In this document: positions 26,363 through 36,572 of the stretch, one piece after another
Position numbering within the stretch: position 1 is the stretch's first letter
Layout of the letters: each line of letters opens with the position of its first letter
Assembly (NCBI GenBank): GCA_963797635.1
Contig: CAWCPZ010000011.1
Span: forward strand, 248,001-312,000
Length of the DNA: 64,000 bases
Direction of reading: 5' to 3'
From: JAOUEA01 sp963797635
GTDB taxonomy: Bacteria > Actinomycetota > UBA4738 > HRBIN12
Made by a program: the position numbers and the translations under genes
The notes under the pieces: model-generated
Databases searched by the model: none
Told to the model about the DNA's origin: nothing
What the model saw: only the letters and a program-made list of their open reading frames with translations

Positions 26363-26590
26363 GTGACCGATTGGCTGACGTGGTGGTTCATCCTTGGCGG
26401 CGCCGTCGCGGTGGTGCTGGTGGCGTTCCTCGTCGCGTTGATCCGACAGGTGTTCCTGCTCGGCCGGACGGCTCGGCGGATGCAGGAGGAACTCGCTCCC
26501 ATCACGCGGGACATCTCCTCCCAGGCGGCGCGGGCGAGTTCGCGAGCAGGGTCGCTGAAGCCTCCGTCACGATCCGGACGTACGTCCTGA
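26363..26590 (+). CDS. Small single-pass membrane protein (DUF948-like), possible frame error
   Basis: One N-terminal transmembrane helix (WWFILGGAVAVVLVAFLVALI) followed by a cytoplasmic helix (RTARRMQEELAPITRDI). The downstream frame ends at 26590 with a Ser/Arg-rich tail, but another frame reads EFASRVAEASVTIRTYVLTC to a stop at 26628 and looks more natural, so one missing base near 26535 is possible. It lies directly before tatA. Confidence 0.5.
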   Translation: MTDWLTWWFILGGAVAVVLVAFLVALIRQVFLLGRTARRMQEELAPITRDISSQAARASSRAGSLKPPSRSGRTS

Positions 26591-26661
26591 CCTGCAAGGA
26601 CGCCTTCGTCGGGGCACCGCGACGGTAGGATAAGAGCCCTGACCCCGAGGATCCGACGCCC

Positions 26662-27118
26662 ATGCTGAACATCGGTCCGCCTGAGCTCCTGCTCATCATC
26701 GTCATCGCCTTGGTCGTCGTGGGCCCGCAGCGCCTGCCCGACCTCGGGCGAACGATCGGGCGGGGCCTCCGGGAGTTCCGCAAGGTCCAGGACGAGGTCC
26801 GCGACATGGTCGACACGGGCATGGGCGATGACTTCAAACAGACCACAGCCGAGCTGCGCAAGACCGCGGCCGAGTCTGCGTGGCGCCACCGACGTGACCT
26901 CGGCGTTCCGCAACACGCCCCACAAGGCCCGACAGCGCGCCGCCGAGGCCGTGCGCGCCGCCACCACGCCCGACGACGACGAGCCCGCTGCGGAGCCGGC
27001 CTCCGAGGCACCGCAGAGCCCTGATCCGGCGCCGCCGACCTCCGCCTCGGTCGCACCCGAGATCGAACCTTCGGAAGAGCCCAGCTCCAACGGATCCTCA
27101 ACCGCCTCCGGAGCCTGA
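26662..27118 (+). CDS. tatA: Twin-arginine translocase subunit TatA, frame broken
   Basis: TatA forms the protein-conducting assembly of the Tat pathway. The N-terminal helix (PELLLIIVIALVVVGPQRLP), hinge and amphipathic helix (GRTIGRGLREFRKVQDEV) are clear. After LRKTAAESA the frame shifts +1 near 26880; removing one G gives SAGATDVTSAFRNTPHKA and then a long acidic, Pro/Ser-rich tail to 27118. The repaired protein is about 151 residues. tatC starts 6 bases later. Confidence 0.85.
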
Positions 27119-27124
27119 GGCCTG

Positions 27125-27904
27125 ATGCGCGTGGTCTCCAGGTTCCGACGCCGCTCCGAGGAGGAGCGGGCGGGCAGCATGACCGTGATGGAGCACCTCG
27201 AAGAACTCCGTCATCGGATCATCGTGTGCGTCATCGCCGTCGGGGTGTGTGGGATCGCGGCTTGGTTCCTGTACGAGCCCGTGAAGGAACTCCTGAGGGA
27301 TCCGTTCTGTCAGTACATCACCGACAACCCTCAGGTCCGGCCGCCCGCGGGTTGCGACCTGGTATTCAGCGGCCCGATCGACGGATTCTTGGTGAAGCTG
27401 AAGATGGTGGGCTTCCTGGCGCTCGCCATCGCTCTGCCGATCGTGCTCTACCAGCTCTGGGCGTTCATCATGCCCGGGCTCACCGCCAAGGAGAAGAAGT
27501 GGTCGATGCCGTTCGTCGTGTCGGCCATGCGTCTTGTTCGCCTTGGGCGCGGTGTTCGCCTATGTCACCTTGCCCAAGGCTCTGGACTTCCTTCTGGGGT
27601 TCGCCGGAGAGGGCGTGGTGCCGCTCGATCACGTTCGACCGATACATGGGGTTCGTCGATGCTGGTCACCCTCGCGTTCGGGCTCTCGTTCCTGTTCCCG
27701 GTGCTGCTGGTGTTCCTCGAGGCGGTCGGCGTCCTGTCGACCCGCAAGCTGCGTGAATGGCGGCGATGGGCGATCCTCGGGATCGCCATCTTCGCGGCCG
27801 TGATCACTCCTTCCGGTGACCCCTACACGATGTTCGCGATGATGATCCCGATGTATCTGTTCTACGAGGGCTCTATCATCATCGGTCGCATGATGAAGCG
27901 CTGA
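27125..27904 (+). CDS. tatC: Twin-arginine translocase subunit TatC with three internal +1 shifts
   Basis: TatC is the receptor for Tat signal peptides. The N-terminal MTVMEHLEELRHRI and the last helices (SFLFPVLLVFLEAVGVLSTR, AAVITPSGDP) are typical. The ORF is open throughout, but its centre is wrong. Single extra bases near 27531, 27627 and 27658 move the frame three times and so return it to the original one. The true middle lies in the other frames: LFALGAVFAYVTLPKALDF, then ITFDRYMGFV, then MLVTLAFG. About 43 residues of the naive translation are therefore false. The family has six membrane helices, all recovered after repair. Confidence 0.9.
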   Translation: MRVVSRFRRRSEEERAGSMTVMEHLEELRHRIIVCVIAVGVCGIAAWFLYEPVKELLRDPFCQYITDNPQVRPPAGCDLVFSGPIDGFLVKLKMVGFLALAIALPIVLYQLWAFIMPGLTAKEKKWSMPFVVSAMRLVRLGRGVRLCHLAQGSGLPSGVRRRGRGAARSRSTDTWGSSMLVTLAFGLSFLFPVLLVFLEAVGVLSTRKLREWRRWAILGIAIFAAVITPSGDPYTMFAMMIPMYLFYEGSIIIGRMMKR

Positions 27905-27922
27905 GCCGACGAAGGAGCGTCC

Positions 27923-28660
27923 GTGGCGATCAAGGGCAAGGGCAGGTCCAAGAGCAAGCCGGCAGCACGCGCACCGAAGCGCGCCCCGGTACCGGTGCCC
28001 ATCCCCTTCACGCAACGCCGATGGGTGCAGCGAACGGCGTTCTTCATCCTCGGCGTGCTGGTCGTCAGCGGGTTCGTGTGGCTGATGAACGGCCTGCGGA
28101 AGAACGACGCGGAGTCGGAGGCGACCAACGTGGCGTCCTCCAAGCGAACGGCCGCCCAGGCCTACAAGTCCGCCGTGGAGGACGCGGTGGGCACGGTCGC
28201 CGTGGTGAGCCCCGGGGTCCCGCCGGCGGCATTCGCCGAGATGGGTGACACCCTGCAGCAGATGAAACAGGGCACCACGCCCGATGACGCCGCCGACGTC
28301 TTCGCCACGGCCTCGAAGGACGCCGCGGCCGCGGCGGCCGCGATCACCAAGTACAACGTCGGCACGAAGATCGACGACAAGGGCTTCGTCGCCACCGAGA
28401 CGATCGCCTTCACCGACTCGAGCCAGCAGATCGTGCAAGCGCTCCGGCTCTATCAGCACGCGGCAGACGTGGGGAAGGTGGCGGCCGAGTCATCGGGGCC
28501 CGAGGCCGCCCAACTCACCGACGTCGCGCAGGGCCTCTTCGACGACGCGCAGACGATGATGACCCAGGGGTGGTCGTCGTTCCTGTCCGCGCTCTCGGCC
28601 GGTGGGGTCGTGGATCCGCCGGCGAACGCCGGGATCCCGGGCCTCCCGACCGGCAGCTAG
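27923..28660 (+). CDS. Membrane-anchored protein of unknown function downstream of tatC
   Basis: About 245 residues. The N-terminus is basic and proline-rich (KGRSKSKPAARAPKRAP), then one transmembrane helix (TAFFILGVLVVSGFVWLM), then an Ala-rich extracytoplasmic part that looks helical. The topology fits a type II membrane protein. GTG 27923 lies 18 bases after tatC and follows GAAGGAG. A link with Tat export is only inferred from position. Confidence 0.6.
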   Translation: MAIKGKGRSKSKPAARAPKRAPVPVPIPFTQRRWVQRTAFFILGVLVVSGFVWLMNGLRKNDAESEATNVASSKRTAAQAYKSAVEDAVGTVAVVSPGVPPAAFAEMGDTLQQMKQGTTPDDAADVFATASKDAAAAAAAITKYNVGTKIDDKGFVATETIAFTDSSQQIVQALRLYQHAADVGKVAAESSGPEAAQLTDVAQGLFDDAQTMMTQGWSSFLSALSAGGVVDPPANAGIPGLPTGS

Positions 28661-28671
28661 CCGGAGGTCGC

Positions 28672-29586
28672 GTGGAGATCAGCGCTCCCGTCGTGGTGGT
28701 GGCCAACCCCACCGCGGGGCGGGGCAAGGCGGGCAAGCTCATCGGCAAGGCGGACGCGACGCTGCGGCAGCTCCGGGTGGAGCATCAGGTCCTGGTCACG
28801 GAATCGCCCGCCGACATGGAGGCCACCTGCCGGCGCGTCGCGGGCGAGGGCGCCGGGATCGTCGCCGTGATCGGCGGGGACGGCACCGTCTCATGCGCCG
28901 CCAACGGCCTGATCGGGACCGACGCCGCCCTCGCCGTCCTGCCGGCCGGGACCGGTGACGACTTCGCCAAGACGATCGGCGCCGGCACCTTCGATGCGGC
29001 GGTTCGGCTGCTCGCCGCCCCGAAGCCCGTGCGGATCGATGCCATCCGTGTCACCACGGACGGCGGGAGCCGGCACTTCGTCAACGTCGCTGGGGCAGGG
29101 TTCGACTCGGAGGTCAACGAGACCGCGAACGCCATGACGGTCAACCTCGGCGGGACGGGCACCTACGTCGCGGCGCTGATGAAGACCCTGTCGAGGTTCA
29201 GCCCCGCCAGCTACGCGCTGACGCTGGACGACGAACCGCTGGACCTGGACGCGATGCTGGTGGTGGTCGGCAACGGCATCTCCTACGGTGGTGGGATGAA
29301 GGTGCTGCCCGACGCCTCGCTCGTGGATGGCCGCCTCGACGTCTGCATCGTCGAAGCGCTGTCGAAAGCCGCCTTCCTGCGAGCGTTCCCGAAGGTGTTC
29401 ACCGGGTCGCACGGGTCCCACCCCAAGGTCCGCCTGAGGACCGCGACCTCCGTCACCGTGCGAGCCAACCGTTCGATGCAGGTGTATGCCGACGGGGAAC
29501 ACGTCGGCCCGCTGCCGGCCACGTTCGAGATCGTTCCCGGCGCCCTCACCGTGGTGGCCGGGCCTCAAGCGAAAGGGATCCGATGA
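28672..29586 (+). CDS. Diacylglycerol kinase-family lipid kinase
   Basis: 304 residues of the DagK/YegS catalytic family. VVVVANPTAGRGKAG is the first conserved block; GGDGTVSCAANGL carries the GGDG nucleotide site and LPAGTGDDFAKTIG the following loop. Near the end, RSMQVYADGEHVGPLPATFEI is the usual beta-sandwich signature. It would phosphorylate diacylglycerol or a related lipid. GTG 28672 opens the first beta strand. Its stop overlaps the next ATG (ATGA). A second member of this superfamily is at 33046. Confidence 0.85.
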   Translation: MEISAPVVVVANPTAGRGKAGKLIGKADATLRQLRVEHQVLVTESPADMEATCRRVAGEGAGIVAVIGGDGTVSCAANGLIGTDAALAVLPAGTGDDFAKTIGAGTFDAAVRLLAAPKPVRIDAIRVTTDGGSRHFVNVAGAGFDSEVNETANAMTVNLGGTGTYVAALMKTLSRFSPASYALTLDDEPLDLDAMLVVVGNGISYGGGMKVLPDASLVDGRLDVCIVEALSKAAFLRAFPKVFTGSHGSHPKVRLRTATSVTVRANRSMQVYADGEHVGPLPATFEIVPGALTVVAGPQAKGIR

Positions 29587-30332
29587 CCGAATCTGCCGAT
29601 GGTGTGCTGTTGATCCACGCGTTCCCGTTGGATGCAGGCATGTGGGAGCGACAGGTGAGGACCCTCGGGGACGCTGGATGGCCGGTGGTGGCGCCGTCGC
29701 TGCCCGGGTTCGGCGACACCGACGGCGTCGGGCCCACGATGACGATGGGCGCCGCCGCCGACCGTTGCCTGCAGGCCGCCGACGCCGCGGGGATCGAGCG
29801 GTTCGTGGCGTGTGGACTGTCGATGGGCGGCTACGTGGCGTTCGAACTCTGGCGGATGGCGCGCCAGCGGATCGCCGGGTTGGTGCTCGCGAACACGCGA
29901 TCGGGCGCCGACGCGCCGGAGGCCGCGCAAGGCCGACGCGCGCTGGCCGACCGCCTGGACACCGAGGGGAACGGCTTCCTGGTGGAGCAACCGCCGCCGC
30001 TCCTCAGCGACCAGGCCCCCGCCGAGTTGTGGGAGCAGGTCCGAGGCGCGATCCGGGCGCAGCCCGCGGCCTCGATCGGGGCCGCCGCGCGCGGCATGGC
30101 CGAGCGGATCGACTCGACGCCCGACCTCGGAGCGGTCGACGTTCCCATGCTGATCGTGACCTCCTCGCTCGACACCTTGATCCCGGCCGCGGTCTCGGCC
30201 GAGATGCGCGACCATCACCGCGATGCCGGCCTGGTGGAGATCCCCGGTGCCGGGCATCTGTCCAACCTGGAAGCCCCGGAGGCCTTCGACCGAACGCTCC
30301 TGGCGTTCCTCGCGACCTTCGATCGCGCCTGA
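29583..30332 (+). CDS. Alpha/beta hydrolase
   Basis: 249 residues with HAFPLDAGMWE (oxyanion region), the nucleophile elbow CGLSMGGYVAFEL, Asp in VTSSLDTLIP and His in PGAGHLSNLEAPEAF, so the catalytic triad Ser-Asp-His is complete. It resembles pimeloyl-ester/enol-lactone hydrolase-like members. The 4-base overlap with the lipid kinase suggests one operon. The substrate is unknown. Confidence 0.8.
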   Translation: MTESADGVLLIHAFPLDAGMWERQVRTLGDAGWPVVAPSLPGFGDTDGVGPTMTMGAAADRCLQAADAAGIERFVACGLSMGGYVAFELWRMARQRIAGLVLANTRSGADAPEAAQGRRALADRLDTEGNGFLVEQPPPLLSDQAPAELWEQVRGAIRAQPAASIGAAARGMAERIDSTPDLGAVDVPMLIVTSSLDTLIPAAVSAEMRDHHRDAGLVEIPGAGHLSNLEAPEAFDRTLLAFLATFDRA

Positions 30333-30372
30333 GGATCTCGCGCGCAGCGCCGGGGCGGGAACCGGTCGCCCG

Positions 30373-30378
30373 TAGACT
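30373..30378 (+). promoter_or_regulatory. -10 box TAGACT of helY, leaderless arrangement
   Basis: Six bases before GTG 30385, with no Shine-Dalgarno sequence. Confidence 0.5.
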
Positions 30379-30384
30379 GACCGG

Positions 30385-33040
30385 GTGACCACCCCCCAGG
30401 CGTTCGCCGCCCAGTTCCCGTTCGCGCTGGATACGTTCCAGTTGGAGGCCGCAGCAGCGGTCCATGAAGGGTTGTCCGTGTTGGTGGCGGCCCCCACGGG
30501 GAGCGGCAAGACCGTGGTGGCCGAGTTCGCGATCGAACGGGCGCTCGCCCTCGGCGGCAAGTGCTTCTACACGACGCCCCTGAAGGCTCTGTCCAACCAG
30601 AAGTTCGGCGACCTGGTGGCCAAGCACGGCGCGCAGACGGTCGGGCTCCTGACCGGCGACAACACCGTCAATCCGGACGCGCCGGTGGTGGTGATGACCA
30701 CCGAGGTGCTGCGCAACATGCTCTACGAGCGCAGCGACTCCCTCTCGTCGCTGGTGAGCGTCGTGATGGACGAGGTGCACTACCTGCAGGACCCCTACCG
30801 CGGCGCGGTGTGGGAGGAGGTGCTGATCCACCTCCCGCTGTCGGTCAACGTGGTGTGCCTGTCGGCCACGATCTCGAACGCGGAGGAGTTCGGCGAGTGG
30901 ATCGGCACGCTGCGCGGTGAGACCCGCGTCATCATCGAGGAGCAGCGTCCCGTGCCGCTGGAGCATCACTACCTGGTCGGGCACGGCATGCATCCCATGC
31001 ACGTGGAACAGGACGGCGTGCCGTTGCCCAACCCCTACGTCGTCTCGCTCGATCAGCGTGAGCTGCGCACGAAGACCTACTACCGGCGGGGGAGCGGCAC
31101 GCCGCAGCAGCAGCGGATCTCCCGGCCGCGCGAGGGTCACCGACGGGTGTACGTCCCCAAGCGCGAGGAGGTCGTCGAGGTCCTCGACGAGGAAGGCATG
31201 CTGCCGGCGATCTACTTCGTGTTCAGTCGCGCCGGCTGCGACAAGAGCGTGCGGTGGCTCCGCGAGTCGGGCATCTCGCTCACGAGCCGCGCAGAGGCCG
31301 ATCACATCAGGGAGCGGGCGGAGACCCGCGCGGCCTGGGTCGACGAGGCCGATCTGGTCACGCTGGGGTTCTACGAGTTCCTCGACGGTCTGATGGCGGG
31401 GATCGCGGCCCACCACGCCGGCATGCTCCCGGTCTTCAAGGAGACGGTGGAGGAGCTGTTCGAGGCCGGGCTTGGTGAAGGTGGTGTTCGCCACCGAGAC
31501 GCTGTCGTTGGGCATCAACATGCCGGCCAAGACGGTGGTGATCGAGGACCTGTGGAAGTTCCAAGGGGAGCGACACGAGCTGCTGACCCCGGGGGAGTAC
31601 ACGCAGCTCACCGGGCGGGCGGGCCGGCGAGGCATCGACGAGGTGGGCCATGCCGTGGTCGTCTACCAGCGCCAGGTGCCGTTCGAACGCGTCGCCACCC
31701 TCGCGTCGACCCGGACCTACAACCTGACGTCGTCGTTCCGTCCGTCCTACAACATGGCGGTGAACCTGGTCCGCAACTACACGCCGGAGCAGGCTCACCA
31801 TCTGTTGAACTCCTCGTTCGCGCAATTCCTGGCCGACCGTGGGGTCGTGGCGCTCGAGCGCACGCGGCAACAGGACCACGAGGCGATCGAGGGCTACCGG
31901 CGCAACATGGCATGTCACCTCGGTGACTTCGACGAGTACTGGGGCCTGCTCGCCCAGGCGAACGAACTCCGCGAGCAGGACCGGCTGGGCCGGGACAAGT
32001 CCCGGAAGGACGCGATCAAGGGCGCGGTGGCCTCGTTGCGACCAGGCGAGGTCATCCAGGTTCCATCCTCCAAGCGAGGTGGCCTGGCGGTCGTCGTCTC
32101 CTCACGGGACGGCAAGCCGAGCGTGCTGGGTCAGGACCGCCGTTCGTTCCGGTTGCAGGTCAGCGACTTCCGCGAGCCTCCGCAGGTGTTGACGAGGATC
32201 GCCTTGCCGCGGTCGGGGAGCACGCGCAGTGCTCGCTACCGTCGCGACGTCGCGGCCTCCCTCGTGTCCCTCCGGGTCAAGCCCTCCAAGGACTCCTCCC
32301 GGAGGCCGGATCCGAAGGTCGAACGCGAGGCCGCTCGGCTGGAAGCGCTCGCCGCCGAGCATCCATGCGCGTCGTGCCCTGAGCGGGCCAAGCACGAACG
32401 GTGGGCGGCGCGGGTCGATGAGAAGCGCCGCTCGCTCCGGGGGGTCGAGCGCAGGATCCGCGTGCGCACCGAGACGCTGGCCCGCCAGTTCGACCGCGTG
32501 CTCGAGGTGCTGCGGACGCTCGGCTTCGTGGAGGACTGGCGGGTGACGGACAAGGGGCGAACGCTGGCCAGGATCTACGGCGAGGCCGACATCCTGATCG
32601 GCGAAGCGCTGTCCAAGGGCGTGTTCGACGACCTCGCCCCGGCCGAGGTGGCCGCGCTGCTGTCGTCGGCGGTCTACGAGGGCCGCGAACGCGTGCCGTT
32701 GTCCGGGGAGATGCCGACCGAGGCCACCGCGGAACGATACGAGCGGTTCCAACGCCTGTGGCGGCAGATCCGCCGCACGGAGGACGAGCACCAGGTGCAG
32801 CTGTGCCGCGAGCTCGAGCAGGGGTTCGCCACGCCGATCTACCACTGGGCACAGGGCCTGCCCTTGGAGGCGGTCCTGGCGGAGACCGAGATGGCGCCGG
32901 GGGACTTCGTCCGGAACTGCAAGCAACTCCTCGACCTGCTGCGACAGGTGGAGGACGTGGCGCAGCCGGACGTCGCCGCGCTGTTCGCCGCGGCGCGCAC
33001 GGCGGTCCTGCGTGGCGTCGTCGCCTACACGGGCGTCTAG
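30385..33040 (+). CDS. helY: Superfamily 2 RNA helicase HelY (Ski2/Mtr4-like), frame broken
   Basis: About 884 residues after repair. Helicase motifs in order: Q-type start AQFPFALDTFQLEA, Walker A APTGSGKTVVAEF, DEVH in VVMDEVHYLQDP, SAT in CLSATISNAEEFGEW, then GINMPAKTVVIEDLWKF and LTGRAGRRGIDEVGH (motif VI). The C-terminal Ski2-like helical region follows (HPCASCPERAKHERW). Near 31474 one extra G in CTTGG breaks the frame; removing it gives FEAGLVKVVFATETLSLGIN, a strongly conserved stretch. Thought to act on structured RNA. Confidence 0.9.
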
Positions 33041-33045
33041 CTACG

Positions 33046-33988
33046 ATGCCCGGCGACGTGACCAGCCCCTTCGGAACCCTCGCCGTGATCGCCGACCCCG
33101 CCGACGATGACGGACGTGTCGCCGCCGAACTCCCCGCCCTGGAGCGTGCGCTGGGGGAAGGGGATCTGGACTACCGGCTCACCCTCGCGGATCCGGGCCG
33201 AGGGCTCGGATCATCTCGCGTCGGCGGCGCTCGACGACGGTGCGCGGTTCGTGGTGGCGGTCGGGAGCGACGCCACCGTCCAAGACGTCGTGAACGGCAT
33301 GTTCCGCGACGGCCGGCCGATCGTGGACGAAGCGGTGCTCGGTGTCGTGGCGGCGAACACGGGCAACCAACTGGTCCGGAGCTTCGGGCTGCCCGGCGAC
33401 ACCGAAGGCGGTGTGCGGCGGCTGGCCGGTGCGGACACCTACCCGTTCGACGTCATGAAGGTGACCTGCGCCGGCCCCGAGGGACCCGTGACCCGCTACG
33501 CCACGAACCTGGCCATGATGGGCCTGGCAGCACGGGTCGAACTGCGGCGCCAACGGATGCCCGGATGGCTCGGCGAGCGCGGGCGGGCGTTCGCGAGCTT
33601 CTGGCGCGGCTACATCGGCGCCCACCGCCAGCAGGTCTCGATCGCCTACGACACGAAGCGCTGGGACGGCGAGACCTTCCAGATCATCGTGGGCAACGCG
33701 CAGTACGGACCCGACGGGTTGCGCCTCTCTCCCCGGTCGTGGCCCGGCGACGGTGTGCTCGATGCATTGGTCTTCACCGGACAGAAGTCCGACGCCTACA
33801 CGATGATGCCCAGGATCATGCGGCACGGTGACCACATCCCCGACCCCAACATCCACGAGCTGCGAGCGAAGATCCGGTTCGCGGTCGACGCCGAGCGCCC
33901 CATGACGGTGGTGGCGGACGGGCGCGAGTTCGGCACCACGCCCGCCACCTTCCAGGTGGTCGCCCACCAGTTGCTGTTCAAGTTGTGA
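33046..33988 (+). CDS. Second diacylglycerol kinase-like protein, frame broken
   Basis: About 313 residues after repair, of the same superfamily as 28672-29586 but divergent. It has VVAVGSDATVQDVVNGM where a typical enzyme has GGDGT, then VVAANTGNQLVRSFGLPGD, so the glycine-rich loop is altered and kinase activity is uncertain. The tail MTVVADGREFGTTPATFQV is normal. ATG 33046 follows the helY stop by 5 bases. A +1 shift near 33195 separates LTLADP from AEGSDHLASAALDDG. Confidence 0.65.
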
Positions 33989-34022
33989 GGGGATGCAGCG
34001 ACGTGACGAACGAGGAAGGCCC

Positions 34023-35120
34023 ATGAACGAACGGCTGAACGACCGGTTGCGACGGGCCACGGCCGAGGCGACCGCACAAGGCTACGCCGCGATGATCGTG
34101 GCGCCCTCACCCGACCTGGCCTACCTCACCGGCTACGAGCCGATGCCGATGGAGCGCCCCACCCTGCTCGTGCTCCGGGACGATCGCGACCCCGTGATGC
34201 TGGTGCCCGAGCTCGAGCGGCCGCTCGCCGCAGCATCGTCGGCCGGAGCGGTCGTGGAACTGGTCGGTTGGACCGACGGCGACGACCCCTACACCGCCGC
34301 GGCCGATCTGCTCGAACCACGGGGCCGGGTCGCGGTGGGCGACCGCCTGTGGGCCTCGCACGTCCTCGGGCTGCAAGGCGTGCTGCCGGACCTGACGTTC
34401 GAACCCGCCTCGCCCGTGATCGGCCGGCTGCGCGCCGTGAAGGACGACGACGAGCTCGCGGCACTGCGCCGGGCCGCCCGTGGCGCCGACGAGACCTTCC
34501 GACAGATCTGTTCCTCGACCTTCCTGGGCCGTCGCGAGGAGGAGATCGCCGCCGACCTCGCCGACCTCCTCGTCCAGCACGGCCACGCCTACGCCGATTT
34601 CACCATCGTGGCGAGCGGACCGAACTCCGCCTCACCGCACCACGAGCCCAGCGGCCGCACGATCCTGCCCCGGGACGTCGTGGTGATGGACTTCGGCGGA
34701 GAACTGGGCGGCTACTTCAGCGACACCACGAGGACGGTGGTGGTGGGGGAGCCACCGAAGGCGTTCGAACGCGTCTACGACACCGTGCGTCGCGCTCAGG
34801 AGGCGGCCTGCGAGGCCGTGCGACCGGGGGTGTCCTGCCAGGACGTCGACCGCACGGCCCGGCGGATCATCGACGACGCGGGGTTCGGCGCGCGGTTCAT
34901 CCATCGGACGGGGCACGGGATCGGCCGGGAGGTGCACGAGCCGCCGTACATCGTGGAGGGCAACGAGTGGGTGCTCGAGCCGGGCACCACGTTCTCGGTG
35001 GAGCCCGGCGTCTACCTCGAGGACTCCTTCGGGGTGCGGATCGAGGACATCGTGGCGGTGACCGACGACGGGGTCGAACGCCTGAATCGATCCACGCGGG
35101 AGCTGAAGGTCGTCAGCTAG
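34023..35120 (+). CDS. M24-family Xaa-Pro aminopeptidase-like peptidase
   Basis: 365 residues: an N-terminal creatinase-like domain (DLAYLTGYEPMPMERPT), then the pita-bread domain with metal ligands Asp in VVMDFGGELGGYFSDTTRT (two Asp), His in HRTGHGIGREVHEPP, Glu in FSVEPGVYLE and Glu in VRIEDIVAV. All five ligands are present. It cleaves an N-terminal residue before proline, or is a PepQ-like dipeptidase. ATG 34023 follows GAGGAAGG. It converges on cysS. Confidence 0.85.
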   Translation: MNERLNDRLRRATAEATAQGYAAMIVAPSPDLAYLTGYEPMPMERPTLLVLRDDRDPVMLVPELERPLAAASSAGAVVELVGWTDGDDPYTAAADLLEPRGRVAVGDRLWASHVLGLQGVLPDLTFEPASPVIGRLRAVKDDDELAALRRAARGADETFRQICSSTFLGRREEEIAADLADLLVQHGHAYADFTIVASGPNSASPHHEPSGRTILPRDVVVMDFGGELGGYFSDTTRTVVVGEPPKAFERVYDTVRRAQEAACEAVRPGVSCQDVDRTARRIIDDAGFGARFIHRTGHGIGREVHEPPYIVEGNEWVLEPGTTFSVEPGVYLEDSFGVRIEDIVAVTDDGVERLNRSTRELKVVS

Positions 35121-35145
35121 CTCGACCGACCAGCGTCGTGAGATG

Positions 35146-36537
35146 TCAGTCGAGCGGTCGGACCTCGGTGCCGGCGGCGGTGTCCATGACCTCGACGCCC
35201 AGCGCGGCCAGTTCGTCGCGCAACCGATCGCTGGTGGCGTAGTCCTTCGCGGCCCTGGCGGCATCGCGCTGCGCCATGAGCTCGCGCATCGCCGCCGTGG
35301 GCTCCCAGGTGGTGCGGGCTTCGCGGCCCACGTCGATCCCGAGCACCTGGTCCCATGAGGCGAGCAGCGCCGCCTTCTCGGGGTCGGGGACGTCGGCCGA
35401 GGACGCCAGTTCGTTCACCACGGCGACGGCGCCGGGCATGTGCAGGTCGTTGGCGATCTCCTCGCGGAACCGCGCGTCGAAGCCCTTCGCGGCCTCGCCG
35501 AGTTCGGTCGCGGGTTCGCCCCATGCGGCGTACCGGCGCCGCAGGTGTCGCACGCGCTGGTCGGCGACCTCCATCGCATCCCACGAGAAGTCCATCTCCG
35601 ACCGGTACTGCGTCTGGAAGGCCAGCCAGCGGAACGCGAGCGGATCGAACCCACGCTCGATCAGATCCGGCACACGGACCGTGTTCCCGGTGGACTTCGA
35701 GATCTTCTGTCCCGATTGCCGCAGGTGGCCCGCGTGCACCCAGATCGACACGACCTCGTGTCCCACCGCGCCTTCGCTCTGCGCGATCTCGTCCTCGTGG
35801 TGGGGGAACCGGAGGTCGTTGCCCCCGGTGTGGATGTCGAACCGGTCGCCCAGGTACTTCATGGACATCGCCGAGCACTCGATGTGCCAGCCCGGGAAAC
35901 CTTCGCCCCACGGGGAGTCCCATTTCATGAGCCGTCCGGCACCCGCGGCCTTCCACAGCGCGAAGTCGGCGACGTTGCGCTTGGCCGGGTCGGTCTCCAG
36001 GTCGCGATGGCCCTCCCGGAGCTTGTCCAACGTGTTGCCGCTGAGCTTGCCGTAGCCCGGGAAGGAGGTGACGTCGTAGTAGACGCTGCCGGAGTCGACC
36101 ACGTAGGCGTGGCCCCGATCGATCAGGACCTGCGTGAGATCGACCATCTCCTGGATGTGGTCGGTGGCCTTCGGGTAGCGATCGGCGGGCGCGATCCCCA
36201 CGGCCTCGGCCTCCTCGAAGACGGCCGCGGTGTACTTCTCCGCGATCTCGAGCGGGCTGAGACCTTCGTCCTCGACGGCGAGCAGCATCTTGTCGACCGC
36301 TTCGGGCGAGGCTTCGTCCGTCATGTGCCCCACGTCGGTGATGTTCATGATCTGGGTGACGCGGAAGCCTTCGAACATCAGGGCACGGCGGATCAGGTCC
36401 GCCAGCATCTGGCTCCGCAGGTTCCCCAGGTGGGCGTACCGATACACCGTGGGGCCGCACGTGTACATCGTGACGTGGCCCTCTTCGATGGGCACGACCT
36501 CGTCGATCCGGCGGGTCAGCGTGTTGTACAGCCGCAT
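35146..36537 (-). CDS. cysS: Cysteinyl-tRNA synthetase (or its MshC-like relative)
   Basis: 463 residues. MYTCGPTVYRYAHLGNLRSQ contains the zinc Cys and the HIGH-equivalent HLGN; zinc ligands recur in GWHIECSAMSMKYLG and GGNDLRFPHHEDE, and the KMSKS-equivalent is KISKST. The C-terminal KDYATSDRLRDELAALGV is the usual CysS anticodon-domain end, which separates it from mycothiol ligase MshC. ATG 36537 is supported by a leaderless TATATT box. Confidence 0.92.
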   Translation of the reverse strand: MRLYNTLTRRIDEVVPIEEGHVTMYTCGPTVYRYAHLGNLRSQMLADLIRRALMFEGFRVTQIMNITDVGHMTDEASPEAVDKMLLAVEDEGLSPLEIAEKYTAAVFEEAEAVGIAPADRYPKATDHIQEMVDLTQVLIDRGHAYVVDSGSVYYDVTSFPGYGKLSGNTLDKLREGHRDLETDPAKRNVADFALWKAAGAGRLMKWDSPWGEGFPGWHIECSAMSMKYLGDRFDIHTGGNDLRFPHHEDEIAQSEGAVGHEVVSIWVHAGHLRQSGQKISKSTGNTVRVPDLIERGFDPLAFRWLAFQTQYRSEMDFSWDAMEVADQRVRHLRRRYAAWGEPATELGEAAKGFDARFREEIANDLHMPGAVAVVNELASSADVPDPEKAALLASWDQVLGIDVGREARTTWEPTAAMRELMAQRDAARAAKDYATSDRLRDELAALGVEVMDTAAGTEVRPLD

Positions 36538-36543
36538 GGGGCC

Positions 36544-36549
36544 AATATA
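36544..36549 (-). promoter_or_regulatory. -10 box TATATT of cysS, leaderless arrangement
   Basis: On the minus strand TATATT is followed by six bases and ATG 36537. It is among the strongest -10 matches in the window. Confidence 0.6.
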
Positions 36550-36572
36550 GCTGCAGGGTTCGCCCAGCCCTG

